A stretch of DNA of 64,000 nt, from positions 1 through 64,000 of the forward strand of contig RQOL01000634.1 in NCBI GenBank assembly GCA_013076295.1. Reading direction: 5' to 3'. Position 1 is the first letter of the stretch. Every line of letters begins with the position of its first letter. Positions 21,236 through 33,534 of the stretch are shown piece after piece. The DNA comes from Sanderia malayensis (lineage: Eukaryota; Cnidaria; Scyphozoa; Semaeostomeae; Pelagiidae). The notes below the pieces were generated by a model. It had not been told where the DNA came from. It was given only the letters and a program-made list of their open reading frames with translations, and searched no databases. Made by a program: the position numbers and the translations under genes.

Positions 21236-22995
21236 TGAATATAGGACCCATATACACGAGCACCTTAAATCTGCCTAAAACAGTAGGGTGCAGCATAAGG
21301 AGGTTTGAATTCCAGACTGTCTGTCCTTATTTTGCTCATCAATATAAGTAACACATGTCAGTTTTCTTAACCCGTGATGACTGGTGATATCATAACTCTT
21401 TGATAAACTCTCTGTGTACTTTATTTGAATTGAACGATACTTTGAATAATGTTTGACAGTGAATACCGGAACACTTGCAAACTTCAGACGTATGGTTCAT
21501 CAAAGATTGTCTGCCTCTGAAGAAGCAACAATGCCTGAAGATTCGGAAAATAAGCTGCAGCAAAATGCATTAGTCTTTGCAGTGTACGCTGGAGCAGATA
21601 TACAGACATTAATAGCAGGAAAAAAATTCTTTCTGTGACATTATTATATTTTCATTAACAGATAAACAATAATTCGGGTTGTTGTGAAACTGAGACGATG
21701 CTAATCTCAGATGACAGGGATCAAAAAGAAAACAATGCTGGCTTAAAATAAAGGAACCTCGAGAGCATCCCTTATTTTATTGGCCGGTCTTTTTCATCCT
21801 TACATCTGAAACGAATAAGGCAGACCTTGTAAAGGAGACCATATACACGGGCAACCGCAGTGCTAATTACCTTAAACCCTAAAAGAATTTCCTTACTTTG
21901 CTCATGTATATGGGCCCATATACCCCACATTCCCTACACAAATACATACCCTACATAATACATAGTAAATAGTTTCTATGAGTTTAAATCACATCCCACT
22001 CATCTCCGGAAACCTGACATTGATGAATATTGTGTGGCATTTTTAGGAAGCACTTGTTACAGAAAAATACATTTTTCTGACTCCAAGACCCATCCCTCAA
22101 ATGTAAAAGTACCTGCTACTCTTCATGAAAAAATATACTTCATTTTTTATTTAAGAATAGACACTTGTTGCCAAAAATCTAGTCCCTCCTGTAAAGTTTG
22201 AACTCAATCTGTAACAAATTATATATCAAACGGGGGCTGAGAAAACAGCGAATCTGAAATAAATATTTACATTTCTTAAGAGTGTTGTTTTGAATTTAAA
22301 GGGAGTATTTACTGCAACCAAAGACAAAAGCCGTGAGAAAATAATTACTTGAGCTTACTTTACCATCACTAAAATAGATTTAACTTGGTCAAAATTTCAA
22401 AAGTACTTAGCTGGATATGAAATCCTTTTCGCAATTTTAGTTCGGTATTTTTGAAGCTCAATACCTGCTTTTGTTGAGGAAGATGATCTCTGTTTTCAAA
22501 CCCCTGCAAAAAAGGCCTTTTAAACATCCTTCACCAACTTTGAAATTCAATTAGCGTGGCTAATAGTTGTCCCATACACCTGAACAAAAAATCAAAATGA
22601 AGCCAGTGGCTTGTAGAGTATTTATGGAAAGTATTTGGATGAAAAGAACTAAGTTGTGGCAAGCTAGAATTTAATTTTCGCAAATGCAAAACACAGGCAT
22701 GTTGCATGAAAATTTCGTTTTTTCCTGTGAAAACGAAACTTGGCCAAAACTGTCCAAAAACAAAGGCAAATCGACAAAATAAAAGAAACAACCCCAGATT
22801 ACTTTAACTCTCGTATAAATAAACAGTTATCGAAAGTTTAAATTTAGAAAATCAGCCCAGAAAGACCCAGGATAATCAAAACTGTCACCGTGTTTATTTT
22901 AGGTTCTTCGCTTGGAAGCAAAACGCAATGTGAAAAAACTACAAAACTCGTGCTATTTGTAGCTAAAAACAAATTAACAAAAAAATACCTTGTCG
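21236..22995. other. Non-coding; part is Helitron interior
   Basis: No gene recognised. About 22180-22470 matches the Helitron interior that flanks the TTA element at 45410-45535 and 51248-51415 (shared phrases: CAAAAGCCGTG, TAACTTGGTCAAAATTT). Two phrases around CCATATACACGGGC/GGGCCCATATAC (21248, 21839, 21925) suggest more small repeats. Short open frames have no motif. Confidence 0.5.
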
Positions 22996-23757
22996 CAATT
23001 CACCGATTTCCTTTTTCCGCGCACCCGCAATGCATTGTGGTAGTAGGTGTATGTGATTGCTAGTCTACAAGTAAACATTCGCATTCTCCATTTAAAGTAA
23101 TACTAGTCTTATAAGCAGAAAAGATTTTGTTCAAAATGACAATCATCGTGTTTGTTCTGCACACTTTCCTGTGGGTAGAAAGACTTGCACAAACAATTTA
23201 CCTATCATTGTGCTAAAGGCTACTCAACCAATGATTTCCACTCCAAGAACAACAGTAAAATCAAGAAACTAAACTCTGAATACCACTCCCACACCCAGGA
23301 AAAAGAAAACATCCACCGTTGTTGTTGGCACCTCAACAAGTGGTACATTTTCTGAAAGTCAGTCAGAAAATTGATAGCAGATAGGGTTTTTGTGCAACAA
23401 AAACTCTCTGCTATCTATTAATAAAGGTCACTTCCTTTTTTGATTTATCTTTCTGGTAAGATAAATCAAAATTGATTTTCGATTGCGAAATCGTTCCCTT
23501 TCCTGGTCGCTTCTACGCAGATAACACTTCCTTGCGGCTTATAAGAGAAACTAGAATCCGTGGAAAAGTTTTGAAAAAAACTGGCAGTTGATTTTTCTGA
23601 CGATGACGACAAAATTTCTCCAGAAACAGTAGTGAAATCCATGGCGAAAATGATTAGTTTGAATGGAGAATGCGAATGTTTACTTGGAGACTGGCAATCC
23701 TTTACACCTACTACCACAATGCATTGCTGGTGCGCGGAAAAAGGAAATCGGTGAATT
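22996..23757. repeat. Inverted repeat element, ~98-bp arms
   Basis: GCAATTCACCGATTTCC...CATTCTCCATT at 22996-23093 is repeated in reverse complement at 23660-23757 with a few changes. The 560-base centre holds smaller inverted repeats (GATAGCAGATAG/CTATCTATT; TTGATTTATC...GATAAATCAA at 23437-23470). Looks like a non-autonomous foldback/MITE-type element. No clear target duplication. Confidence 0.65.
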
Positions 23758-24180
23758 CTTTATAAATTTTCTCCACAGGTCCTGACAACAATTGACATGT
23801 CTTTACAATTGATTTCCGGCAATTATTCATGCTTAAACTCAAATAACTTGCCGCCCATTGCACTATAAAAACACATAATTCTCCTAGCTCGTTTTGCATC
23901 TCATTAAGTTGCCCACGGAACTTTCCAGAAAGTCGGAACACAAAATTGGCCTTAAAGGGGATGTGCAAGGTTAAAAGGCGTGCATTTGCAACTGCTAAAA
24001 ATAGATTTGGTTTATTAACCAATCAGAGAAGCGCAAAGGGAAGATTAGGCCTGTTGTTGTTGCCATTTTGCATTCTCTTCCGGTTCTCATTGATCTATCT
24101 TTAAAAAGAGCCTTTTATCTTTGCACATTTCCTTTAACTCCCGAACTGCTTCGATTAGAAAGTAGGCACATAGTTTACCC
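23758..24180. other. No gene recognised
   Basis: AT-rich, no motif-bearing frame, ends at a microsatellite. Confidence 0.5.
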
Positions 24181-24420
24181 ACCATACATAGATAATATAC
24201 ATACTATGCCTACTATACAATTATGCTATACATAATATACCTACTATGCAAACATACTCTACATACTATCCCTACTATATTAGGGGTCATTGCTCGCATT
24301 CGCTCGCTCGCCCAGCCCTTTAAGTAAGAAAGGCTTAGCATGGTTGACGCCGCATTCGCTTGTGCTGATGCCCTGTCAAGTCGATTGGCTTGCTCCGGTC
24401 GCCTTCTAGTCTACATACAC
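24181..24420 (-). mobile_element. Helitron 3'-end remnant with microsatellite
   Basis: CTACTATA microsatellite followed by TTAG (24280-24283, in place of CTAG), GGGGTCATTGCTCGCATTCGC, CCCAGCCCTTTAAGTAAG and a fragment of the array unit. Same module as at 10152 and 16082, degraded. Confidence 0.5.
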
Positions 24421-25556
24421 GTACACATACACGTGCTCCTATTCGCTTCTGTTTCCAGTAGTGCAGCACACTTTTGGTGGGTGTATGAATCTAGTTTGAG
24501 AGATTAGCCTCGTTTTGACAAAATTAACCCATTACTGTAAACTTGACATAACACAGGACACATTGATCGATTCCCTTTTTGGATTATTTGAAAAGCATGT
24601 TGGAAATGCAAAATCTTTTAAAATTATCTTTATGTTTTGCTTCACAAATTTATGTAATAATGGAAGGACATAGATAGAGATTGTTCACCAATTGATGGAA
24701 GCAAACTTTCATGTTGTTGTAATATATAAGAGTTCATGTAATGCATTAATTATTAATTAGATGACTGGGCACTGTGTGTAACATCCAGGTTAGTTTTCTT
24801 GGAGCTTAATATGATTTCTGTAAACATTATTACAATGGTTTTCATGATATAAAACAATTAAACTAAAAAGGAAAGGCCTTTGTGGATGATTGTTAGGTAT
24901 AACTGATTCATCATTAATATTGGGAAAAAACTCTAGTTTCATGGGGATGTCAATGTATTTTGCTTGTAACATATAGAGGCAATGAACAGTAAGGAATCCA
25001 TAAAGTGGAAAATACTTGAAGAATTATTTTGATCGCCCTTTGATTGACTTATTTTGGAATCAAGCAAACTGTAAAGTTGTAAAACAATCATTGAAGTTTG
25101 CATGGCCTACCCAACTAACTGTTGTTTCAGGGCAATCAGAGAAGTTTGCTTGGCCTAACCAAAATTAAGCTGTTGATTCAATTGCAAATTGCTCAATATA
25201 AGATATAAGTGTATTTACCTACCTGTTAGACACATTGAAAATGTTCTCTGTAAATCTGGAGATAGTTTTCGAACTTGAAGTTGTCCTCTTAATAATTTTT
25301 TGTGATGCCAAAGTCAAGCTGTTTCATGAATCAAATACAAATTTTATAATAAGCCATTCCAAAAGTTAGTGGTGCCATTGATGGAAATGAGGCCACAGTC
25401 TTTTTCAATGTAATATTATAGCCTCGTTTCAATGTCAAATAACCTGCTATTATTGGTTAAGATGAACTGCAGAAATGCATGTCATTAAAAATGAACATTG
25501 ATGAAGCTTATTAGATACAAACGGAGAGTCGATTAATCCTGCAATTTTTGTATATT
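24421..25556. other. No feature recognised
   Basis: AT-rich unique-looking sequence. A phrase around GAAGTTTGC.TGGCCTA.CCAA occurs twice near 25100 and 25145. Nothing else stands out. Confidence 0.5.
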
Positions 25557-28475
25557 GGGGGGGTTATCAGGGGGGTTATAAATCTGCAGTTCCGCGCAAT
25601 TTTCACTGAAAATCCGCGATTCCGTTTATTGTCAGTCAAAATTCCGTGTTCCGCCACTTTGCTCACCAAATAGTGGCACATATTAGTACTATCTATTAAG
25701 CATTCTCAGCATTGCAATACAGTGAACAGGCGGATAGGGTGGGAGAGCATTCAAATATGTTGAGGAGAAGCTTCACCGCTATTTTCCAAATGCAAGGATT
25801 CGTATTATGTAGAAAATGAAATAAATGAAGTACAAACGTTTGCTGTTACGTGAAAAGTTCTGAGCTTTTTTTTATGTCTTCAGTCAATTTTACTGCATAC
25901 TCTGTCCAAAAAACAATTCGAAAATGATATTTTGATGCAAAATCATAAAATGAAAACTATACACATTTTGAAAACTGCAATTCGTGCCATTGAAGACTGT
26001 AACTTGAGCTTTCGGGTTGCAGTGAATAATCCGAAAACTTGCATAATTATAACATGAAATAAAATCAATGCAACAACCAGATTAGCAACAATTATATAAG
26101 AATATCAACAACATGAGTTAAACGTCCCAAAACCAGGGTAGTTTTAATTTTCAATTTTTCGCATCGGAACATAAGCAATATCCTGTTTTCTTGGCCTTTC
26201 AAACATAAAATAAAATAGCAAACATTTAGAATTATTTTTAGCAAACCGTTTTAATATCTTGTGTTTTCCAAATTTTATAACCCTAACACGAGTGTGCCAC
26301 AGAACTCAAAGAAATCCAGAAATGAGTCGATTACTGGGTCGAATTGGCTGACCGAAGTGGCTCTGTGTCCCTAATAAAAAATCGGCTCTGGCATCAATCT
26401 CGTCAATTTGAGATGAGCCGTGTAATTGCTCATTTATAAAATTCATCGTCATCAGAGCCAGCGTCGTCAAACTCTATTACTTCCTCCTCGTTGCCTTCCT
26501 TTTCCCTTTAATTGTTTTCATGCTGTTCTTCTGCTTCATTTACTTCATCTCCAACAAAATCAAGAACCACAGCATCCGTGCATTGCAGGCTGCGCTGATA
26601 TACGTTCTCAGGCATCGTTCCATGTCAAGACATGGTCGTTTCCTGGTGGTTTGTGCGCTGACGAACAGCAGCACCAAAGGTAGAAGCGAATGTTCTCATT
26701 TCTTGCACGTCACTTGCACGTCACTTGCACTCATTTTCACTACTGGCAGTGGCTTAATAACGGAATGGTCACAAAACTCTGTCATGCGTTCCCGGCTTTG
26801 GATACCATGGTTTTTTATGCTGGTAATATAGAACAATGAAGAGGCAGATAGCCGTTTCACACTCTCTTTTACTGTGTTTCCAAAGGACCTGCAGTACTCT
26901 TGTTTTGACATCAAAGGATGCTTTCTGTGGCAAGTTGCATGAAGGTGCTCAACATCTAATGTTAAGCAGCTTAATAGAACTGCTTTGTTGTAGTGAAAAT
27001 TTTGCAAATTACGTAACAATTGCTGGATACCCCAGTGCAACAAGTCCACTGACTTAACAGTAACAGCTGCAACACATCCCTCAGGCCCATTCAAGGACTT
27101 TTTGCTAATTGCTTCTCTCGATCTAACTGACTTTTCAAATTCTGCAATGGTGGCCTTGCATTCTAAAAGAAGATCACATGCGTTTACCCCTGAAATTTCC
27201 AAAAACCAAACAACCTCATAAGGAAGGAGGTCAATGCAGCAAGGAAAATATCAGGATTCAATGGAATTTTTATACCAAACTGACAAGTTAATGCAGAGAT
27301 CACTGGACTGGCAGAAAAGAAAATGTAAACTGGTCTGCACTACTAATAATTTTTGAAACAAAAGAACATCACTGACAAACAATGTAAACTGCTACTTACT
27401 GTGCAACCTGTCTGGTCCATGTATGGTGGCTGGGTGCTCTGCTGCTAACTGTTGATCAGTTTGGATGTTGAACCTCTCCATTTTTCCAGATCTGTGCTCA
27501 ATCTACTAATCTTAACAGATATATTGTTCCCCGAGCCATTTTCAACGGCTGCTTGACGAATACCAACAAATTCACTGCAGATAAAAATTTAAGAAACAAC
27601 CTTTAAATTAATATTTTAGAAAATTGATCTTTGTGTAAATTTTCTTTGCAGCAAAATCCAGCACACATAGGCCTAGAGATGGAATACTTCTGTTAGCCTT
27701 GAAGAAAACTTGTATATCATAGAATTTATATGTTCACCCTCAATATCATACATAGTTTTCTGACAAGAAAGCAGAAACTAGTGTTATAGGCTAGGCCTAG
27801 CTAAATAGTGTATCTCAAATGGCAAATTAAATTATGTATCTAGCTCTACCAACAGGTAACTTAGCTACCTAGTCTAGCTAGATAGGGCAAGTGAGAGGAG
27901 GCTAGAACAATTTCTCACCAAATATTCTGTCGCAATTTCACAAGACTATTGTTGGGTCCACCATACAATTAAATTTGTCCTTTCTTGAAAATTCTTCAGT
28001 TTTTTTCCCCGGCTTATCGTAAAAGAAAGCCACACACTTCACTTTTACTTTTTGTCCTGCTTCATCCATCATTGTCACCATGCCTTCACCACCGCACCAG
28101 GTTCTTTTTTAGCGGGAAAAGTCAAGTGCTTCTCCACTGGTATAGTTGTTGTTGCTGTTGCTGTCTTGTGTTGTGTCCCTGACCATGTGGGACGTCAGCA
28201 GTCATGCGTGGCACCACCTTTTTCGATTGCATTTGAGGTCTAAGGAATTTGATGGTAATGAAATAGAAGATAAATGCTGCTTTTAGGAAAACAACGTTTC
28301 CATAGTTCCGTAAAAATATTTTCAAATTCCGTATTCCGGCTCTCTTCTTTGAAAAATTCCGCTCCCGCCAAGGACTGACGATTCTGTCGTTCCGTCAAGA
28401 AATTGCCAAAATTTCGCAATCCGTGCTTGATTTTCCTCAAATTCCATGGTTCAGCAAGCTGTGATGACCCCCCCC
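25557..28475. mobile_element. Candidate TIR element with TTCCG-rich ends
   Basis: GGGGGGGTTATCA at 25557 faces TGATGACCCCCCC at 28462-28475. Both subterminal regions are full of TTCCG/CGGAA words (25590-25670 and 28320-28440), as often seen in DNA transposons where the transposase binds such words. Flanks TGTATATT and CTATATGA are similar but not identical, so no target duplication is claimed. A broken minus-strand gene lies inside (26436-27202). Superfamily unknown. Confidence 0.45.
26436..27202 (-). pseudogene. Uncharacterised transposon-associated gene, C-terminal part
   Basis: Frame from 27202 contains LTLDVEHLHATCHRKHPLMS, SFGNTVKESVKRLSASSLFYI, and after 26696 FGAAVRQRTNHQETTMS, a TGA, MPENVYQRSLQ, and an acidic tail with a TAA, ending FDDAGSDDDEFYK. 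I recall proteins with the FGxTVKExxKR and RQRTxRQETTMxxAGTLPE motifs as abundant, unnamed repeats in cnidarian genomes, but I cannot verify this. No catalytic motif is recognised. Two in-frame stops mark it as dead. The upstream exons are not identified. Confidence 0.5.
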
Positions 28476-29270
28476 TATATGATACATTAGTACTAAAATA
28501 GTAATCAATTAATTACGATTCTGTACAGTAAAAATCAATAAGTGAAGATGAATGAGAGATAATGGGTCCCGTCTGTAGATTGTGACAGCATTGTTGAATT
28601 GGAATTCACACCTGTGTGGCACACATCAATGAGAAGCCTGTCTGTTTGTCATGTTATTCATCGTGCGTTTTCACCATTACGTTTGGCCATAGTAAAAAAA
28701 GAAAATTGCCGGTTACATTAGTTTAAAGCTCGAACACTAACTTTAAGGGGTAACCTTTGATCGAGGTTTCCTTCATGTTCATGAAAACTGCAGCTTATAT
28801 TTCGAATATGTAATAATACATATTCAAGAGTTAAATTTAATAAGTACACTAGTTACTGGGATGAGAGAGGGCTAATCTTAATGTTATATGCAAATTCTTG
28901 TCCAAAACAACTATTGTCAACGGACAGATTGCAGTTTTCACAAAAAAAGGAAAGCCATACTCATTAGTCCAACATAGGCAATATCGGAGAGCATGGCAAA
29001 GCATATCTCTTTTGATATGGGTGCTACTCAGGACCCAGATCGTGTTGTTTTTGATAAACAGCCCCGGACACTGGAGTGTTGTGAAAGTGTCTGGATCGTT
29101 AGTGATGGATCTCATTGACTGGAGTGGCGTGGCAAACCAGCACTGTTGATCAGACTGTAGTGCAATGCTGATCCGGTAGAACCACAATCTGAGCCCCCTG
29201 TTTTGTGTGTGTGTTTTTGTAGAGGCCTTTGAGAGCAACACAATTTATGGTCAAAAGTTTGTGAAGACCT
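28476..29270. other. No gene recognised; probable Helitron 3' flank
   Basis: Sequence downstream of the RepHel pseudogene. A CTAG followed by T on the minus strand lies at 28852-28849, but without a convincing hairpin upstream, so the end of the Helitron is not placed. Confidence 0.4.
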
Positions 29271-32200
29271 TTACGAGACTTCTTGTAAGACAATGTTTTT
29301 TGTCTTCATGTGGGTTTCCTCTGGGAGGAATACTTTGAGCCCGTCAAATGATGTTGCTCTTAACGTGGCCACATATAACTGACCATGTGTGAACACGGGC
29401 TCAGGTAAATACAAACCAACATACCTCAGAGATTGTCCCCGTGCCTTGTTGATAGTAAGGCAGTATGCTAGTCTGACTGGAAACTGCCGTCGCTTGATGT
29501 TGAACGGTATCTCAGTGTCTTGTTTTGACAATGACATTCTGGGAATCATGACATGCTGGCCTCTTTGTTCCTTCATGATGATCTCTGCCATGATCACTTT
29601 ACGTCGGTAATGGCGTACAATGAGTGTTGTGCCATTGCAAAGACCTTTCTTTGGATTGAGATTCGTCAGAAGAATGATTGTTGGACCAACCTTAAACCAA
29701 AAGAGTTGCAAATTACAATGTGTATTGCATTATAGTACTATATTAATGAAGGATAATCAGGTTTGAAAAAGTGTTATTACTGTGGATTTCGTTTCATGTA
29801 TACCTAATAATTACATAGGTTATACCTAAAGATTGTACCTTGAGTCTAAGTCGGTGTAAAGGCAATCCATTAGGAGTTAGACTGTTGATAAGGTCAATTG
29901 GATATGCCGCCTCTTTATCTGGATCCTCTGTTACGACACTGTTTGTGCTTTTTGTGCTAAGTTCTTTCAGGGGTTTGATCTGATGTGAGAAGTCATCCTT
30001 TTAGGGTAAGACAACAATGTTCTGACAGGGTTAGCGGATCCAACATGAGGTATGACTCTGGTGTGTTTGGCTGGGGATATATAAAGTTGAGCATTTCCTC
30101 TTGCAAAAATGCGCATATTTATGTGGCAAAGTGATATTGTCAAGTGCATCATGCGATTCTTGTTTGTTGCCAGGTCTTAGAAGCCATTCTGAGAAATCTC
30201 TGTACGATTCATCTTGAACAGCTCTCATGCTTGTGTGCAGGCGATGTTGTTCAAACTGTACCCACAAATCACCGATTTGATATGATTTAAGACTCTCTGA
30301 TTCGATTTGCTGTCTTCCTGCCTTTGGAGCAACAGGTAGAACTTGTCTGAAATCGCCACCAAGTAACATGATGTCAACTCTTGTTATATCCCAAAGCAGT
30401 CTGTCACCACCTTGTAACACCAATGCTGGTATCATTGAAGCTTCATCCCATATGAACAGGGTTGTTTCACGCAACAGTTATGCTCTTCGGCTCTGTATCT
30501 TGACATTGCATGTTGATTCTAGGTTCAATGGTATTGGAATTTGGAATTGTGAATGTGATGTTCTCCCATTGATAAGCAGTGTTGCTGCAATTCCTGATCA
30601 AGTCATACACTGAACTTTGTGTCCAGAAGCATTCAGGTTGCGAACCAATGAGTTGTAGAGAAATGTTTTCCCTGTACCAGCTGGTGCGACAAAAAAGTGA
30701 CAGTTCTGCTCTGATTGTGCCTCAATTGCTTGAATAATGACTTGTTGTGCTGGATTCAATGGGGCCCGTAGTTGTTCTCCTGGCTCTCTTTCATGTTGAA
30801 CATCCATGTGATCTTCCTCTGAAGACATGAACAATAGTTAATTTTGGTGCATTTAGGTAAATTGTTGTTAAATTGTAAATAACCTTGTTCTGGAATGGAA
30901 AAGTTGGCTGGTAGCTGAGGAAGGTGATCGTAATTCATGATGGACAAACAATGGACCTTCATACTGTTGTCAATGTCATATTGTCAGGACATTGATACAT
31001 GTGTCTGTCTTGGAAGGTTATGTCTGAATTGTTGAGTTGATCACATCTGAGAAAGTCTTTCTTCATTTCTTCTTTGAAGGCGTCAAAGTGTGTCCTGATA
31101 TCTGAAGGCATTTGAAAGAGTAGCAAACAACTGTCTGAGTTGTGATGGCATATTAAAGATAACTGCATCGTGTAAACAGCATGTAATTTCGGCATCATCT
31201 TCTAAAAGCCCTAGAGCTAATGCTGCATCTTTGAAGGAGTCACATAGACGACCTTCTACCGCTCGAAGGTCTTCAAATGACGTAGCTCCTCATTTATGCA
31301 ACAGCAAGAGTCTGAGTGTGAATTTTAGCTTGCAAGGTCTAGGCTGCACTTGAGTTACTCTACCAATGATTGGCATTGTTCTTTTTTGTCTGGCTGTCCA
31401 TGTTTTTCAACGCTCCTGGAAGACATAGCACTCTGGTATCTCATGATAGAGGTACTGACGTGCATCTGGATCTTGCTCGTTGAGTTGAAACCATGCTGTA
31501 AGTGTTGTTCTGTCACCAATGTTTTTGAGCCTTTGTTGGTCATCATTGTCATGAAAGCTTTTGTCCTGCATCAGGAACTGCAGAAGCTTCATCTTCATTA
31601 TGCTCAATGTCTTGAGGTACTTATTTTTGATTTTCCTTTCATTTGTGGATATATTTGAAAATGTACTGGACGCTTTTTACAGCACTGCATATTTACAGGT
31701 TGATATGACACTGATATTTGATGAAAAGGTGTCTGTTGTGTGGCACTACACAAGTATCATCCAAAATGTGATCATGTATATTGACTGGATGAAGACAGTG
31801 TCATCTGTCGGGAGGATAGCCGTTGACATTGATTTGAGTATCAGAAACTTGTTCTTTCAGAAAGCGCTTGTTGCATTTGTTATTTTCCAAGCATACCCAT
31901 ACAGAATTTAAAACCCCACGGGGTCCATGTGTCATGTGTTTTAGGACCAACCGATTGAATTTTGCATCCTGTGGGTCTGGAATCTCTGCTGATAACAGTT
32001 GATCCATGTGACAATGAATATGAAAATTAACAATTTTATAATAGAATGGACGTGCAGAATAGTTGTACTGTGCATTGCATATAAATGTGACAATAAGAGA
32101 ATAATTAGTAGTACATGTAAGTATTACTTTTTGTGGTGTTCGTGGTTTATCAACTTGTGAAAGAAACAGGACCGTGTGTGCGCGTGGTATTCTATGACAT

Positions 32201-33000
32201 ACACATGTGCTGTGATATGTCCAAGAATGTGGTTCTGTAGTATGTCTTCGAATAGTTCTTTGAGTTTTAGTTGAAATACTCTTGTGACAATGTCTGGTCG
32301 ATCATTGATCATCTGATATGGATAAATGTTTTCTTCTATCTCCTTCCATTTAGAATTGGCATTCATTGTGAGGAAGATGTCTGGCTTGCCATACAGTGCA
32401 TCCTCGATTTTCCAAGCCTCGATTATCCGAACCTCGATTATCTGAACGCCAAAAGTTTTTACTGCATCAGTTTTTTGTAAACCAATTCTCGATCACCAAA
32501 TAAAATATCCGTTGTCTTTTAAAATTTTCGCCCTTTATCAAAGTCAAATCCAACAAAGACATCAAATTAAAACATCAGTTTTCATATTTGTGTTTACAAT
32601 TACTGAAACCGCTAAATGGAAATTGAACAGGAATTTCAAAATCCAAGAGTTTTGACTAATTGTGGTTGTCCCATCTTGCGTTTGAAACATTATAATCTTT
32701 AAAATATTATGTTCTGTTCATTTTGCTGAATATTTACGGTTAGTTTAACAATATTAATACTTTTTCAACAATTTATTATCGTTCAATTGGGCCAAATGAT
32801 AGACTCAAATAGTCGAGACCACAGGGTTTCAATGCACCAAGTTGATGAAAAGTGGCCGACATTGGAGGGGGAGATGGCATCTGAAGTGTGAGCCTCGTTC
32901 GCACTATAGATGATGTAAAATCCGATCTCAGTGGTTGTGTTATGGGGTAGGCACGTGTGCTCATTTCTTCTGTCCCTGCAAAAAAAAGACAGAGTAAAAG
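29271..33000 (-). pseudogene. Helitron RepHel (rolling-circle Rep plus PIF1-type helicase), decayed
   Basis: Read on the minus strand in shifting frames. 32990-32776: FHQLGALKPCG, resembling the zinc-finger region ahead of Rep. 32366-32150: NSKWKEIEENI, NDRPDIVTRVFQLKL, HVYVIEY, and a frameshifted PRAHTVLF where HUH elements have PHxH; the first histidine is arginine. 32007-31650: EIPDPQDAKFNRLVLKHMTHGP and VPHNR...; 30834-30598: APAGTGKTFLYNS (Walker A); 30474-30031: FIWDEASM (Walker B), LGGDFRQVLPV; 29711-29271: LNPKKGLCNGT, TINKARGQSL, THGQLYVATLRATS. The order is that of Helitron transposases. Many stops, the first HUH histidine lost, and a pogo-like insertion at 32394. Not a host PIF1. 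Confidence 0.8.
32394..32770. mobile_element. pogo/Tigger-like terminal repeat inside the RepHel gene
   Basis: CAGTGCATCCTCGATTTTCC and two further CCTCGATTATC.GAAC words start right after a TA at 32392-32393. CAGT..AACCTCGATTATCCGAAC is the recognised end of pogo/Tigger elements, which insert at TA. RepHel coding is seen on both sides (to 32366 and again from about 32776), so the insert is at most about 380 bases. The second terminal repeat is not visible, so it is probably a deleted copy. Confidence 0.6.
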
Positions 33001-33138
33001 AACAAAGACAAGGGAACCAAAGTAAATGTTGTAACAATCTCTCATGTGACAGAATTTTATTCGGGAAATTATTATTATATTGTAAAGGAAAGGGAGCCTC
33101 GCTGCAGACAGCGTTGCGAATGAAGGGAGGCGACCAAA

Positions 33139-33285
33139 CACACAAACATACTATACATACTATACCTACTATACAGACATGCTATACATACTATACCTAC
33201 TATACAAACATACTATTCCTACTATACCTACTATAAAAACATACTATACCTACTATACCTACTATACAAGCATACAAACAGTTAA
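33139..33285. repeat. ACTATACATACTATACC microsatellite
   Basis: Same irregular CTACTATA repeat as at 17205-17690, here ending just before the TTAA at the left end of the Kolobok-like element. Confidence 0.85.
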
Positions 33286-33534
33286 AGGGGAGCTGAAATA
33301 ATAATTTTTTTATTTATCATTGGAACATATTGAATAAAGGTTAAATCCTATTTTTTGACAATTTTTTGAAACCCGCAAGTGTGAAGAAATTGGCGTCAAA
33401 GTGCCAAAATTGGGCAATTTTATTTAGCCAGTTTTAAGATCGGGAAGTGGTTGTCATGTTGAATTATGTACAATCTCAATTCCTGAATTCTGCCTCGAGC
33501 ATATCAAGTATATCGCATTGAGCTTGTCTGAAAT

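Noticed and set aside
29271..30834. Host PIF1 helicase gene
   Set aside because: Upstream Rep-type motifs on the same strand (DRPDIVTRVF, EIPDPQD, LVLKHMTHGP) mark it as the helicase half of a Helitron protein.
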